From CAYWKU01 sp964459325 (lineage in GTDB: Bacteria > RBG-13-61-14 > CAYWKU01), in contig CAYWKU010000052.1 of NCBI GenBank assembly GCA_964459325.1, positions 1 to 19,024 on the forward strand: a stretch of 19,024 nt of DNA, in the 5' to 3' direction. This document shows, in pieces, positions 7,989 through 15,108 of the stretch; within the stretch, counting starts at the first letter, position 1; every line of letters begins with the position of its first letter. The notes beneath the pieces are model-generated. The model saw only the letters and a program-made list of their open reading frames with translations. It was not told where the DNA came from and did no database searches. The position numbers and the translations under genes were made by a program.

Positions 7989-9194
7989 ATGCTCCCAGGC
8001 CGCCGGAAAAACCACGTTATCCGCCTCATAGTCTACCCGGCAATAGTGGTGGCGATTGTTCTGACGATTCATTACCTCAGAAAACCTGAACCAACCCAAA
8101 AAACATCACCCATAAATTTACCTCCGGACATCCGGCTTGTTGAATTATCCGACGGCGTCATAACTCCCCGCTCGTGGAGCTTCAGGAGCGAGCTTCCTTC
8201 GCACCCGCAACTTCAAAAGCTACGAAAACGTGAAAAGCTGGATACGGTTATTTCCCCCGGCGCGGACGAATTTGAAAAGATGGTGCTGCTCCGCTCCCGG
8301 GTCAACAGCCAATGGAAAAGCGGCGCCCCCCGTCCATATCCTCCCTGGAACGCAAACAAGATTCTCGAAATGATACGCTCCGGACAAACGGAAGGCTTTT
8401 GCGCACAGTACGCGGTAGTCCTGGCGCAGGCGGCAAGGTCGCTTGGATGGCAGTCCCGTTACCTGGATGTGGCCACCGGCTGCATCGGCTCCAAAAGAGG
8501 CCACGTGACCGTCGAGGTCTGGTCTAATCAATTCAATAAATGGGTTGTCATGGACCCCTTTTTCGATTGCCACTTTATCCGGGACGGAATACCCCTGAGC
8601 GCTTTGGAGTTGCACCGGGCGGTTGCCGAAGAGGGCGCGGATGCCGTGAAGCTGGTGAGAGGCGAGGGAAAATACGGGAAATCCAACTCAAACCGCTCAG
8701 ATTCCGAAATAAAGCGCCTCTTTAAACACATAGCCGCCGACATGCGCTCCGACCACCTTTCCCGACCTTTGCACTTCTGGGACAGGGCCGATGGATATAT
8801 CGCGTGGAAAGACAGGCGCACCGACGGTTGCCCCCAGATATACAAACAAATTACCGAAGACGAACGCGAATTCAATTTCCCCTTGAACCAGGTGGAAATA
8901 ATACTGAAGCCACTGAATGAAAAAGGAAAACTGCGCTGCCTGATAAGAACGAACATGAAGGAGGCGGAGTTCCTGGAAATAAGCGAAGACGGAAGCGATT
9001 GGCGACAATACCGGCTTCACCCCGCAAATCCTTCACCGCCCCTCGGGGTAACGCTCACCGTCCTCCACGGAGCGACTTTCACCTACCCCTGGAAACTCGG
9101 GCGGGGAAAAAATTCATTATCCGTCCGGGCAGTCAACAGCATGGGAGTATCCGGCCCTCCGGCCATGGTTAAGGTCGAATATAAACCCGAATAA
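7989..9194 (+). CDS. Membrane-anchored transglutaminase-like (papain-fold) protein
   Basis: 401 residues. A membrane helix (about 12-27) with positive residues before it anchors the protein with its main part outside the cytoplasm. The transglutaminase-like core holds the triad in order: Cys-138 in TEGFCAQYAVVLAQAARSLG, His-172 in KRGHVTVEVWS, Asp-189 in WVVMDPFF. Bacterial members act as proteases or amide-transfer enzymes on the cell envelope; which one applies here is unknown. The C-terminal part (about 290-400) is beta-rich and ends like an Ig/fibronectin-type module (SLSVRAVNSMGVSGPPAMVK). The start at 7989 lacks a clear ribosome site. A TATAAT at 7892-7897 could be its -10, but no good -35 precedes it. 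It stands alone, converging on the ArsA gene. Confidence 0.75.
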   Translation: MLPGRRKNHVIRLIVYPAIVVAIVLTIHYLRKPEPTQKTSPINLPPDIRLVELSDGVITPRSWSFRSELPSHPQLQKLRKREKLDTVISPGADEFEKMVLLRSRVNSQWKSGAPRPYPPWNANKILEMIRSGQTEGFCAQYAVVLAQAARSLGWQSRYLDVATGCIGSKRGHVTVEVWSNQFNKWVVMDPFFDCHFIRDGIPLSALELHRAVAEEGADAVKLVRGEGKYGKSNSNRSDSEIKRLFKHIAADMRSDHLSRPLHFWDRADGYIAWKDRRTDGCPQIYKQITEDEREFNFPLNQVEIILKPLNEKGKLRCLIRTNMKEAEFLEISEDGSDWRQYRLHPANPSPPLGVTLTVLHGATFTYPWKLGRGKNSLSVRAVNSMGVSGPPAMVKVEYKPE

Positions 9195-9220
9195 AACCGC
9201 CACATGTAATCTCGGGAAAA

Positions 9221-10183
9221 TTAAAGGTCCAATCCGTCCCTCAGGCGCTCGCCCACCTCATCGAGGGTGCGGTAATCCCAGTTCCATCGCTCCAGAAAGG
9301 GCACGTCCACCAGGTTTGTCCTGAGAAGTCGCCGCTCGAGCTCGCTCCGGTAATCCAGCGCCAACCGACGCCGCTTCAGGCCCATTTCCGCCAGCCCGAC
9401 CAGCGAACGAAGCTCCCCGGAACTACTTTCATCCCCCGCTACGCTTTTTCTTAACCCTTCCCACAGGGGCATCTTGTTCTCGGGGAAAATCGGCCCGGGC
9501 ATGCAATTCATCACAACCGGGCCCACCGGTATTTTCAGGGTACTCCTCACCCGCGAGACGAAATCCACCGTCTCGTTCACCGGCATCTCCTCCGGCAGGG
9601 TTACCGTCAGCAGGACAGTGTGCTTATCGTCCCTGAGGGTATTTATCATCTCTTCGGCCTGGTTGTGTATCGGCCCCAATCTCACCATGTTGGCGGTGGC
9701 CTGGGCCACTCCCATAAAGCTTATCCCATGGCCGGTGGCCGGGGCGTCAACTATCACCAGGTCCCACTTGCGCCGCCTGGGCCGACCCTCCTCAAGCACC
9801 GATTCGTGCCAGATTTTCCCCAGTATCAAAAGCTCCCGGAATCCGGGCGCGGCATCAAGGAAGTATCTCATCACGGTGCTGTTGACTATGGTGTTGTACA
9901 GCCTTTTTATACGCAGGTAAATTTTCAGGTACTCCACCAGCGAATCTTCGGAACTCACGTAAAGAAAGGACACGTTCTCCGCCACCTGCCTGTCCTTTTC
10001 GGCGTTTTCCCCGAAAAGTTTCGACAGTCTCCCGTCGGGTTGCACTTCGCACAGAAGAGTCTTCAGTCCCGCACGGGCGGCGAGAATCGCAAGAGCGCCG
10101 GCGGTGGTGGTTTTTCCCACTCCGCCCTTGCCGCTTACCAGTATCAGCCTTTTCTCGAAAATTTTCATATACGGCGGGCGCAA
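9221..10183 (-). CDS. ArsA/GET3-family P-loop ATPase with an altered switch I
   Basis: 320 residues from a TTG at 10183, preferred because AGGGG lies four bases upstream; the ATG at 10168 has no ribosome site and would remove five residues. The deviant Walker A motif GKGGVGKTT is at 18-26 and switch II VDAPATGHG at 145-153. Where ArsA/Get3 have DPAH in switch I, this protein has EVQPDGRLSKLFG (46-58), so the catalytic aspartate position is Gln-48. That form is like ArsA-related proteins often found as non-identical pairs in actinobacteria and some deltaproteobacteria. The arsenite ligand cysteines of true ArsA are not evident, and no arsB or arsR is nearby, so arsenic export is unlikely. A phasin-like gene lies 92 bases upstream. 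Function unknown. Confidence 0.8.
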   Translation of the reverse strand: MRPPYMKIFEKRLILVSGKGGVGKTTTAGALAILAARAGLKTLLCEVQPDGRLSKLFGENAEKDRQVAENVSFLYVSSEDSLVEYLKIYLRIKRLYNTIVNSTVMRYFLDAAPGFRELLILGKIWHESVLEEGRPRRRKWDLVIVDAPATGHGISFMGVAQATANMVRLGPIHNQAEEMINTLRDDKHTVLLTVTLPEEMPVNETVDFVSRVRSTLKIPVGPVVMNCMPGPIFPENKMPLWEGLRKSVAGDESSSGELRSLVGLAEMGLKRRRLALDYRSELERRLLRTNLVDVPFLERWNWDYRTLDEVGERLRDGLDL

Positions 10184-10205
10184 AACGCCCCTTCACCCTT
10201 CGACA

Positions 10206-10242
10206 AGCGGATTTTCTTCCCATACTTTCAAAAGAATCCGCT
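10206..10242. repeat. 8-bp inverted repeat between the phasin-like and ArsA genes
   Basis: AGCGGATT (10206-10213) and AATCCGCT (10235-10242) are perfectly complementary with a 21-base loop. It lies downstream of the phasin-like stop on the minus strand. No T-run follows, so it is a possible processing or weak termination hairpin, not a classic terminator. Confidence 0.35.
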
Positions 10243-10275
10243 CGAACACTCAGCGATTTAATGTTTTACTGCAGC

Positions 10276-10629
10276 TCAGCTTTTTTTGGTCGACCCGCTC
10301 TTTTTGGTCGAAGAGGTGGACTTCTTCGAGGTCGAGCTTTTGGATGCGCCGGTTTTTTTCGGTCCCGCCGACGCCAGCTTATCCACCTTAGCCGCCAGGG
10401 AGTCCACCTTCTTCTCCAGGTCGGTAATTTCCTTGCGGGTCGGCACGTCGAAGGATTGAAGAACCAGCCTGACGGTGTTCTCAATACCCTTCTGCACGTT
10501 GCCAACCTGTTTTTCCATGCCCTTGCCGACCGCCGATTTTTCCACCGCTTCCCGGAAGCTCTCGCTGAGGTACTTCTGCGTTTCCTTCAACCTTTTCCTT
10601 ACCTGTTCCTGATTCAACCTGTTTGTCAT
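10276..10629 (-). CDS. Phasin-like coiled-coil protein with a Lys/Ser/Thr-rich tail
   Basis: 117 residues. Residues 1-62 are predicted helical and amphipathic, as in the phasin superfamily, which coats polyhydroxyalkanoate granules. Residues 66-88 form a clear leucine/valine heptad (ITDLEKKVDSLAAKVDKL), typical of an oligomerisation coiled coil. Residues 89-117 are almost only K, S, T, G, a basic tail like that of PhaF/PhaI-type phasins, which bind nucleic acid and granules. The tail is encoded by imperfect tandem repeats (a GGTCGA-containing unit). The ATG at 10629 has AGGAG nine bases upstream and a near-consensus promoter just behind. No polyhydroxyalkanoate synthase gene is in the window, so a granule role is an inference from family resemblance. 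Confidence 0.65.
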   Translation of the reverse strand: MTNRLNQEQVRKRLKETQKYLSESFREAVEKSAVGKGMEKQVGNVQKGIENTVRLVLQSFDVPTRKEITDLEKKVDSLAAKVDKLASAGPKKTGASKSSTSKKSTSSTKKSGSTKKS

Positions 10630-10653
10630 TTAAACCCACTCCTTTCAATAGTT

Positions 10654-10682
10654 TTTATAGCTAAAAGATAACCCGGTGTCAA
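10654..10682 (-). promoter_or_regulatory. Near-consensus sigma-70 promoter for the phasin-like gene
   Basis: Minus strand: perfect TTGACA (10682-10677), 17-base spacer, TATAAA (10659-10654). It predicts a start near 10647 and a leader of about 18 bases. One of the strongest promoters in the window; it suggests abundant expression, as expected of a granule-coat protein. Confidence 0.75.
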
Positions 10683-10786
10683 CGAACTTTCCCGAACCTT
10701 TCTCTACAAAAGCACGTTTTATTTAAGTATTATGAGCATCACACGGCATATTTCAAGCTCAGACCGCCGGAGGGGCGAATTTGACC

Positions 10787-10815
10787 TTGACATTCCGCCA
10801 TTTCTGGTGTAACAT
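10787..10815 (+). promoter_or_regulatory. Sigma-70 promoter for carD
   Basis: Perfect TTGACA (10787-10792), 17-base spacer, TAACAT (10810-10815, 4 of 6). Start expected near 10822, about 35 bases before the ATG. It is divergent from the phasin-like promoter, with about 105 bases between the two -35 boxes. Confidence 0.65.
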
Positions 10816-10856
10816 GTGTTCGTTCATTGAAATAAGGAGGATTGGAGGGTCATTAT

Positions 10857-11345
10857 ATGCTTAAAGTGGGGGATAAGGCGGTATATCCCGCTCACGGTGT
10901 AGGAATTATCTCCGGCATCGAAAAAAAAGAAATCTCAGGAACCCACCACACTTACTACATGCTAAAAATCCTCGATAAAGAAATGACGGTAATGATACCC
11001 GAAGCTAACGTATCTTCCGTCGGCCTCAGGTCAATCATCTCCCGGGATGAAATTCCTCAATTATTCAAAGTCCTCAAAAAGAGACGCCAGCCTCAGGAAG
11101 CCAGCTCCTGGAACCGCAGACATCGCGAATACATGGAAAAAATCAAAACCGGCTCGCTTTTCAATATCGCCGAAGTTTTGAGGGAGCTTTACGACCTCAA
11201 GCTCGAAAAAGAGCTCAGCTTCGGCGAGAGAAAAGTCTTCGACACCGCCAAATCGCTGCTTATAAAAGAACTTTCCATAGCCCGCGAATGCGAAGAGGGC
11301 AAAATCGAACGAGAGTTGGTCAAAATATTGGACCGAAAAAAGTAA
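10857..11345 (+). CDS. CarD/CdnL-family RNA polymerase-binding regulator
   Basis: 162 residues. The N-terminal domain (about 1-60) has the Tudor-like RNA polymerase beta-subunit-binding fold, beginning with the family hallmark VGDKAVYPAHGVGII. The C-terminal part is helical and contains SSWNRRHREYMEKI, where family members use a tryptophan to wedge into the open promoter. Members stabilise open complexes, often at rRNA promoters and in stress or growth control. The ATG at 10857 has GGAGG eight bases upstream; a TTG at 10842 would add five residues but sits almost on an upstream AAGGAGG. carD next to ispD is a common arrangement in bacteria. Here a terminator separates them. Confidence 0.85.
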   Translation: MLKVGDKAVYPAHGVGIISGIEKKEISGTHHTYYMLKILDKEMTVMIPEANVSSVGLRSIISRDEIPQLFKVLKKRRQPQEASSWNRRHREYMEKIKTGSLFNIAEVLRELYDLKLEKELSFGERKVFDTAKSLLIKELSIARECEEGKIERELVKILDRKK

Positions 11346-11367
11346 TCGGATTTGTGACATTGCTTAT

Positions 11368-11414
11368 TTCCCTTTTACCTCGCAGCCATTAGATGAGGAA
11401 AAGGGAATTTTTTT
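11368..11414 (+). terminator. Intrinsic terminator between carD and ispD
   Basis: TTCCCTTTT-A-CCTC (11368-11381) pairs with GAGG-AAAAGGGAA (11395-11407), a 13-bp stem with one bulged A and a 13-base loop. It is followed at once by seven T (11408-11414). It ends 14 bases before the ispD start codon. Confidence 0.75.
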
Positions 11415-11428
11415 GAGGAAAAAACCAC

Positions 11429-12124
11429 TTGCACCCCGACAAAACATCATTGCTGCTTGCGGCCGCCGGCGCCGGAGTGAGAATAAACGCGGGCGAGCAT
11501 AAAACCTGGCTGGAACTGGCCGGAAAACCCCTGCTGTGGCACGCCCTCAAATGCGCCTGCCGTGTACCCGAAATAAGCGTGATAACACTGCTCGTGCATC
11601 CTGAGCAGCTCGCCAGAACCCGAAAAGCGCTCGATGACTGGCAAATTAACCGCAAAATCGAACCCGTAGCCGGTGGAAAACTCAGGCAGGACACAATCGT
11701 CGCCGGTCTCGAAGCGCTGCCGCCGGAGTGCGGCATGGTGGCCGTGCACGACGCCGCCAGACCCTTCGCATCACCTGAATTATTTTCCAGAGTCGTCGAA
11801 GCCGCAAAACGAACCGGGGCCGCCACCGCAGCGGTGTCGCCGGCGGATACCGTGGCAAAAGTCAACGATGCCGGGCAACCAGAATATGTTGACCGCTCCC
11901 GGCTCCGGCTCATTCAGACACCGCAGGCTTTCCGGCGGGAAATCATCGAGAGCGCCCATCGGAAAGCCGCCGAAAGCGGCTTGAAAGTAACCGACGACGC
12001 TTCACTCGTAAAATGGATGGGCCTGGAAGTGGAACTGGTGGAAGGGGAAGCTTCCAACTTCAAAATCACCTACCCGGAAGACATAACAAGAGCCGATGCC
12101 GTTCTCAAAAGTTTAAATAAATAA
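11429..12124 (+). CDS. ispD: 2-C-methyl-D-erythritol 4-phosphate cytidylyltransferase
   Basis: 231 residues, the usual length. IspD couples CTP to methylerythritol phosphate in the cytoplasm, the third step of the non-mevalonate isoprenoid pathway. Nucleotide-binding segment LLAAAGAGVRI (8-18) is followed by GEHKTW (22-27), where most family members have P-K and here H precedes the lysine. Other hallmarks are RQD (86-88), AVHDAARPF (105-113), LIQTPQAFR (160-168) and TDDASLV (about 193-199). The start is a TTG at 11429 with GAGGA nine bases upstream; no ATG is available nearby. The gene begins 15 bases after a strong terminator, so its expression depends on read-through or an unseen promoter inside carD. 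ispF, which often follows, is not here; the darTG module is next. Confidence 0.9.
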   Translation: MHPDKTSLLLAAAGAGVRINAGEHKTWLELAGKPLLWHALKCACRVPEISVITLLVHPEQLARTRKALDDWQINRKIEPVAGGKLRQDTIVAGLEALPPECGMVAVHDAARPFASPELFSRVVEAAKRTGAATAAVSPADTVAKVNDAGQPEYVDRSRLRLIQTPQAFRREIIESAHRKAAESGLKVTDDASLVKWMGLEVELVEGEASNFKITYPEDITRADAVLKSLNK

Positions 12125-12176
12125 GCCGGTTTTTTTCTTCCATCTGCCCCGCCATCGACCCAGATTCGCGCTCATG

Positions 12177-12205
12177 TTGACTCATCCCTCTCTCAAAGCT
12201 ATTAT
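12177..12205 (+). promoter_or_regulatory. Near-consensus sigma-70 promoter for the darTG module
   Basis: TTGACT (12177-12182), 17-base spacer, TATTAT (12200-12205); each box has 5 of 6 consensus bases. A start near 12212 would lie about 11 bases before the ATG at 12223, giving a very short leader to the small upstream frame. Confidence 0.65.
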
Positions 12206-12222
12206 TTTAAACTTAGAAGTCT

Positions 12223-12383
12223 ATGAACTCAAATTCAGGGGATTTGTCGGAGTTGTTGAGCATTTATGATTTGGCAGCAGAATTAAACCAAGCGAAACGA
12301 AAGAGTACCATTCCGCGCTTCTATGTGATGCAAACCGAGAAAGAGACGAGTTTCGCTTAACAGAAGCTGGGGCGAGAGAATGA
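12223..12383 (+). pseudogene. Small, apparently frameshifted reading frame immediately upstream of darT
   Basis: Two overlapping frames are seen. Frame A (12223-12360) is a 45-codon frame from ATG, beginning MNSNSGDLSELLSIYDLAAE. Frame C (12270-12383) has no start codon but ends in a TGA that overlaps the darT ATG as ATGA, the usual sign of translational coupling; it ends in RERDEFRLTEAGARE. Adding one T to the T-run at 12270-12272 would join them into a 53-codon frame that starts 11 bases after the predicted transcription start and ends on darT. It could be a real gene broken by one deletion, an assembly error, a programmed -1 shift, or chance. I do not recognise the product. Confidence 0.4.
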
Positions 12384-12988
12384 AGCGCGATGAGTTGGAG
12401 GAACTTCATTACATTACTCCTATTGACAATATGCCTTCCATTATACAACGAGGGATTTTGTCCCATAATAGGGCTAAACATGTACAGCACCAATCGATAG
12501 CCATGAGCGAGATCCAAAATCGAAGGAAGAACGTAAATGTTCCTGGAGGCAGAAGACTTCATGATTACGTGAACCTATACATTTGTGCACGAAATCCCAT
12601 GATGTTTAAACGCCGCGACCAATACGAAAAACTTTGTGTACTCAAAATTAGCCCGGATGTGGTGGACCTTCCCGGTGTCGTGATTACCGACGGCAACGCT
12701 TCCGGTTACTATGCTTTGTTTAGACCGGCGCCAAAGGGACTTGCAATCGTGGATCACGATTTAACCTTTGCCGATGATTGGCGGGACCCCGATCAGATTC
12801 AATATTATCGAAAGAAGGCCGCGAAATGCGCCGAAGTTCTTGTCCCTGACCAAGTTGAACCCAAATACATCATCGGGGCTTATTTAGCTTGTCGAAAGGC
12901 ACTTGTGAAGTTTGATAGGTATACGAAGGGAATACCAGCCACGATAAACGATCATATCTTTTTTATACAAGGGAATAGCCATGATTAA
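12380..12988 (+). CDS. darT: DarT-type DNA ADP-ribosyltransferase toxin
   Basis: 202 residues, normal for DarT (DUF4433). DarT toxins move ADP-ribose from NAD onto bases in single-stranded DNA, which blocks replication; the macrodomain-linked type (DarT2) modifies thymidine in short motifs. Visible here: HYITPIDNMPSIIQRGIL (10-27), the NAD-contacting arginines in QNRRK (46-50), LHDYVNLYICARNPMM (60-75) and the probable catalytic glutamate E152 in AEVLVPD. No active-site change is seen, so the toxin should be active. The ATG overlaps the stop of an upstream small frame (ATGA), and the gene overlaps darG by eight bases, so all are cotranslated. Family members serve as toxin-antitoxin and anti-phage systems. 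GC and codon use are lower than in the aro genes that follow. Confidence 0.93.
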   Translation: MKRDELEELHYITPIDNMPSIIQRGILSHNRAKHVQHQSIAMSEIQNRRKNVNVPGGRRLHDYVNLYICARNPMMFKRRDQYEKLCVLKISPDVVDLPGVVITDGNASGYYALFRPAPKGLAIVDHDLTFADDWRDPDQIQYYRKKAAKCAEVLVPDQVEPKYIIGAYLACRKALVKFDRYTKGIPATINDHIFFIQGNSHD

Positions 12989-14099
12989 GGTAATTATGGG
13001 CGATATGTTTGAATCCAAGGCTCAAACGCTGGTTAATACGGTAAACTGTGTGGGGATTATGGGCAAAGGAGTGGCGTTGGAATTCAAAAAGCGCTTTCCC
13101 GACATGTTTGAGGATTACCTCCGACGGTGTAAAAACAATCAAATCCAGCTTGGCAAACCCTACATTTTCAAACGCATGTTTCCACCTTGGATACTCAATT
13201 TCCCAACCAAAGACCATTGGCGATCTGTTTCGCGTATAAAGGACATTGAGGAGGGTTTACGGTATCTTCAAAAACATTACAAGGAATGGGGCATCACGTC
13301 TCTTGCGGTACCTCCTCTTGGCTGCGGTCACGGTCAGCTCGAATGGCGTGTGGTTGGGCCAACGTTGTACAGATACTTAAAAACATTGGACATCCCTGTC
13401 GAACTCTATACGCCGTTTGGAACTCCTCACGAGGAACTTCGGCCTTCTTTTTTGAACAAACCTCAGGAAAGCGTGTTATCAGAGGCAGCATCCTATAAAA
13501 TCGAACCTGCATGGGTGGCCGTGGTGGAAATTATGAAGCGCATTGAGGATGAACCTTTTCACTGGCCTGTCGGAAGAACTACATTTCAGAAAATAGCCTA
13601 CTTTGCAACTCAATGTGGCATTCCCACTGGCTTAAAATACAAGCGCGGAAGCTACGGGCCGTATGCCCCCACCCTCAAAAAAAGGATTACCGCACTGGTT
13701 AATAACGGACTTGTGTATGAGGAGAAATTGGGAAGTATGCTCGCTGTAAATGTAGGGCAAACCTTCCTGGATGCACGAAAAGCTTATGAAGAGCAAATCA
13801 GATTCTGGGAACCGACTATTAATAAGGTTGCGGATCTATTCATGCGAATGAATACTAAACAAGCCGAAGTGGCCGCGACCGTCCATTTCGCCGCGCAGGA
13901 AATTAAAGATAGACCTGAAGGAAAGCCAACTGAAAGGGATGTCTTTAATACAGTTATGAAATGGAAGCAAAAGCGTAAACCTTCCTTGAATGAAAAGGAA
14001 GTTGCTATGACGGTTAGACACTTAAATATGTTAAGCTGGCTCAATGTGATGGCAAGTACTGATTTGCCAATCACCGAAGAGGACGTTCTGCATGTCTAA
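12981..14099 (+). CDS. darG: DarG macrodomain antitoxin (DNA ADP-ribosylglycohydrolase)
   Basis: 372 residues. Residues 1-155 form a macrodomain that removes ADP-ribose from DNA: VNTVNCVGIMGKGVALEFKK (18-37), FPTKDHWR (74-81, with K77 in the place of the catalytic lysine known in Thermus DarG), and PPLGCGHGQLEW (111-122). The C-terminal half (about 175-365) is the domain that binds and blocks DarT directly; it holds GRTTFQKIAYFA and YKRGSYGPYAPTLKKR. The gene overlaps darT by eight bases (ATGATTAA), with no separate promoter. The macrodomain, not a NADAR domain, places the pair in the DarTG2 type. Both neutralising domains look intact. Confidence 0.93.
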   Translation: MIKVIMGDMFESKAQTLVNTVNCVGIMGKGVALEFKKRFPDMFEDYLRRCKNNQIQLGKPYIFKRMFPPWILNFPTKDHWRSVSRIKDIEEGLRYLQKHYKEWGITSLAVPPLGCGHGQLEWRVVGPTLYRYLKTLDIPVELYTPFGTPHEELRPSFLNKPQESVLSEAASYKIEPAWVAVVEIMKRIEDEPFHWPVGRTTFQKIAYFATQCGIPTGLKYKRGSYGPYAPTLKKRITALVNNGLVYEEKLGSMLAVNVGQTFLDARKAYEEQIRFWEPTINKVADLFMRMNTKQAEVAATVHFAAQEIKDRPEGKPTERDVFNTVMKWKQKRKPSLNEKEVAMTVRHLNMLSWLNVMASTDLPITEEDVLHV

Positions 14100-14130
14100 T
14101 CAATTTGTACTTAAAGACAGTTTATGCCTG

Positions 14131-14142
14131 CAAGCTAGCTTG
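14131..14142. repeat. Perfect 12-bp palindrome after darG
   Basis: CAAGCTAGCTTG is its own reverse complement. It lies 32 bases after the darG stop, in a 208-bp AT-rich gap with no gene. It could be an operator, a module boundary remnant, or chance. Confidence 0.35.
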
Positions 14143-14194
14143 GAATAGATGAACCAAGTGTGTTCCGTGGTAAGGGGCATATCTTAACCTTGTG

Positions 14195-14224
14195 TTGGAA
14201 TATGGTCAGCTTGTTTAGTATAGT
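14195..14224 (+). promoter_or_regulatory. Candidate promoter for the aro pair
   Basis: TTGGAA (14195-14200), 18-base spacer, TATAGT (14219-14224, 5 of 6). A 6-bp inverted repeat, TAGTAT/ATACTA, overlaps the -10 (14216-14232) and could be an operator. Expected start near 14231, with a leader of about 75 bases. Confidence 0.35.
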
Positions 14225-14307
14225 TCATACTAGAAAAATAGCTGCCAAACAAGAAACAGAAGCCTGAACGGAATCAATGTAACCAAAAGACTGCAAAAGG
14301 AAAAGAA

Positions 14308-15093
14308 ATGATAGGGAAGCAGATACGAATCGAAAGAATAATGGACCGCAACACGGGAAGAACGGTAATCGTCCCCCTCGACCACGGCGTTACCGTCGGG
14401 CCCATTCCCGGCCTGATACACATGGACAACACGGTCAACGAGGTCGCCGAGGGCGGCGCCAACGCCGTCGTCGTCCACAACGGCCTGGTGGTGCGGGGCC
14501 ATCGCAAGTACGGCCGCGACATCGGCCTGATAGTGCACCTATCCGGCAGCACCAGCCTCTCCCCCGACCCCAACCGGAAGGTGCTGGTGTGCAGCGTGCC
14601 CCAGGCGGTAAGGCTGGGGGCCGACGCCGTCAGCATACACATAAACATCGGCGCCCTTACCGAAAACGACATGCTGCGCGACTTCGGCACAATCCACCGC
14701 GAATGTACCGAGCTGGGCATGCCGCTCCTGGCCATGGTTTACCCCCGCGGGCCACGCATCGAGAACGAAAAAGACCTGGACATGGTCAAGCTGGCGGCGA
14801 GGATGGGCGCCGAGCTCGGGGCGGATATAGTAAAAGTCCCTTACACCGGCGACCCGGAAAGCTTCCGGGAAGTGGTGGAAGGATGCCCGGTGCCGGTGGT
14901 GATAGCGGGCGGCTCGAAACTGAGCGACGAGGAAACGATGAAAATGGTGGAAGGCGCCATGGCCGCCGGAGGCGCGGGCCTGAGCATGGGCCGCAACGCC
15001 TTCCAGCACGAAACGCCCCGCAAGCTGGTGGCCGCCGCTTGCGCCATCGTGCACGAAGGTAAAAGCGCCGAAGAGGCGCTCAAGATGCTTTAA
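14308..15093 (+). CDS. 2-amino-3,7-dideoxy-D-threo-hept-6-ulosonate synthase (archaeal-type first shikimate step)
   Basis: 261 residues. The enzyme is a class I aldolase-fold protein (family of MJ0400) that makes the aminoheptulosonate used by dehydroquinate synthase II, bypassing DAHP synthase. Visible residues: D25 in VPLDHG, Y145 in VYPRG, and the Schiff-base lysine K176 in ADIVKVPYTGD, with the same spacing as in the methanogen enzyme (each offset by eight). GGSKLSDEETM (201-211) is the phosphate-binding region. AAGGA lies six bases before the ATG. The next gene is dehydroquinate synthase II, 15 bases on, which makes a fructose-bisphosphate aldolase unlikely. GC is about 63-65%, clearly higher than in the preceding darTG block. 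Confidence 0.88.
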   Translation: MIGKQIRIERIMDRNTGRTVIVPLDHGVTVGPIPGLIHMDNTVNEVAEGGANAVVVHNGLVVRGHRKYGRDIGLIVHLSGSTSLSPDPNRKVLVCSVPQAVRLGADAVSIHINIGALTENDMLRDFGTIHRECTELGMPLLAMVYPRGPRIENEKDLDMVKLAARMGAELGADIVKVPYTGDPESFREVVEGCPVPVVIAGGSKLSDEETMKMVEGAMAAGGAGLSMGRNAFQHETPRKLVAAACAIVHEGKSAEEALKML

Positions 15094-15108
15094 ACCGAGG
15101 AGCTTAAA

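Noticed and set aside
9221..10183. Arsenite efflux ATPase (true ArsA)
   Set aside because: Arsenite-binding cysteines, arsB, arsD and arsR are not seen, and the switch I motif differs.
12221..12562. Minus-strand 113-codon frame opposite the start of darT
   Set aside because: Overlaps the well-supported darT start and the promoter-linked small frame; no ribosome site.
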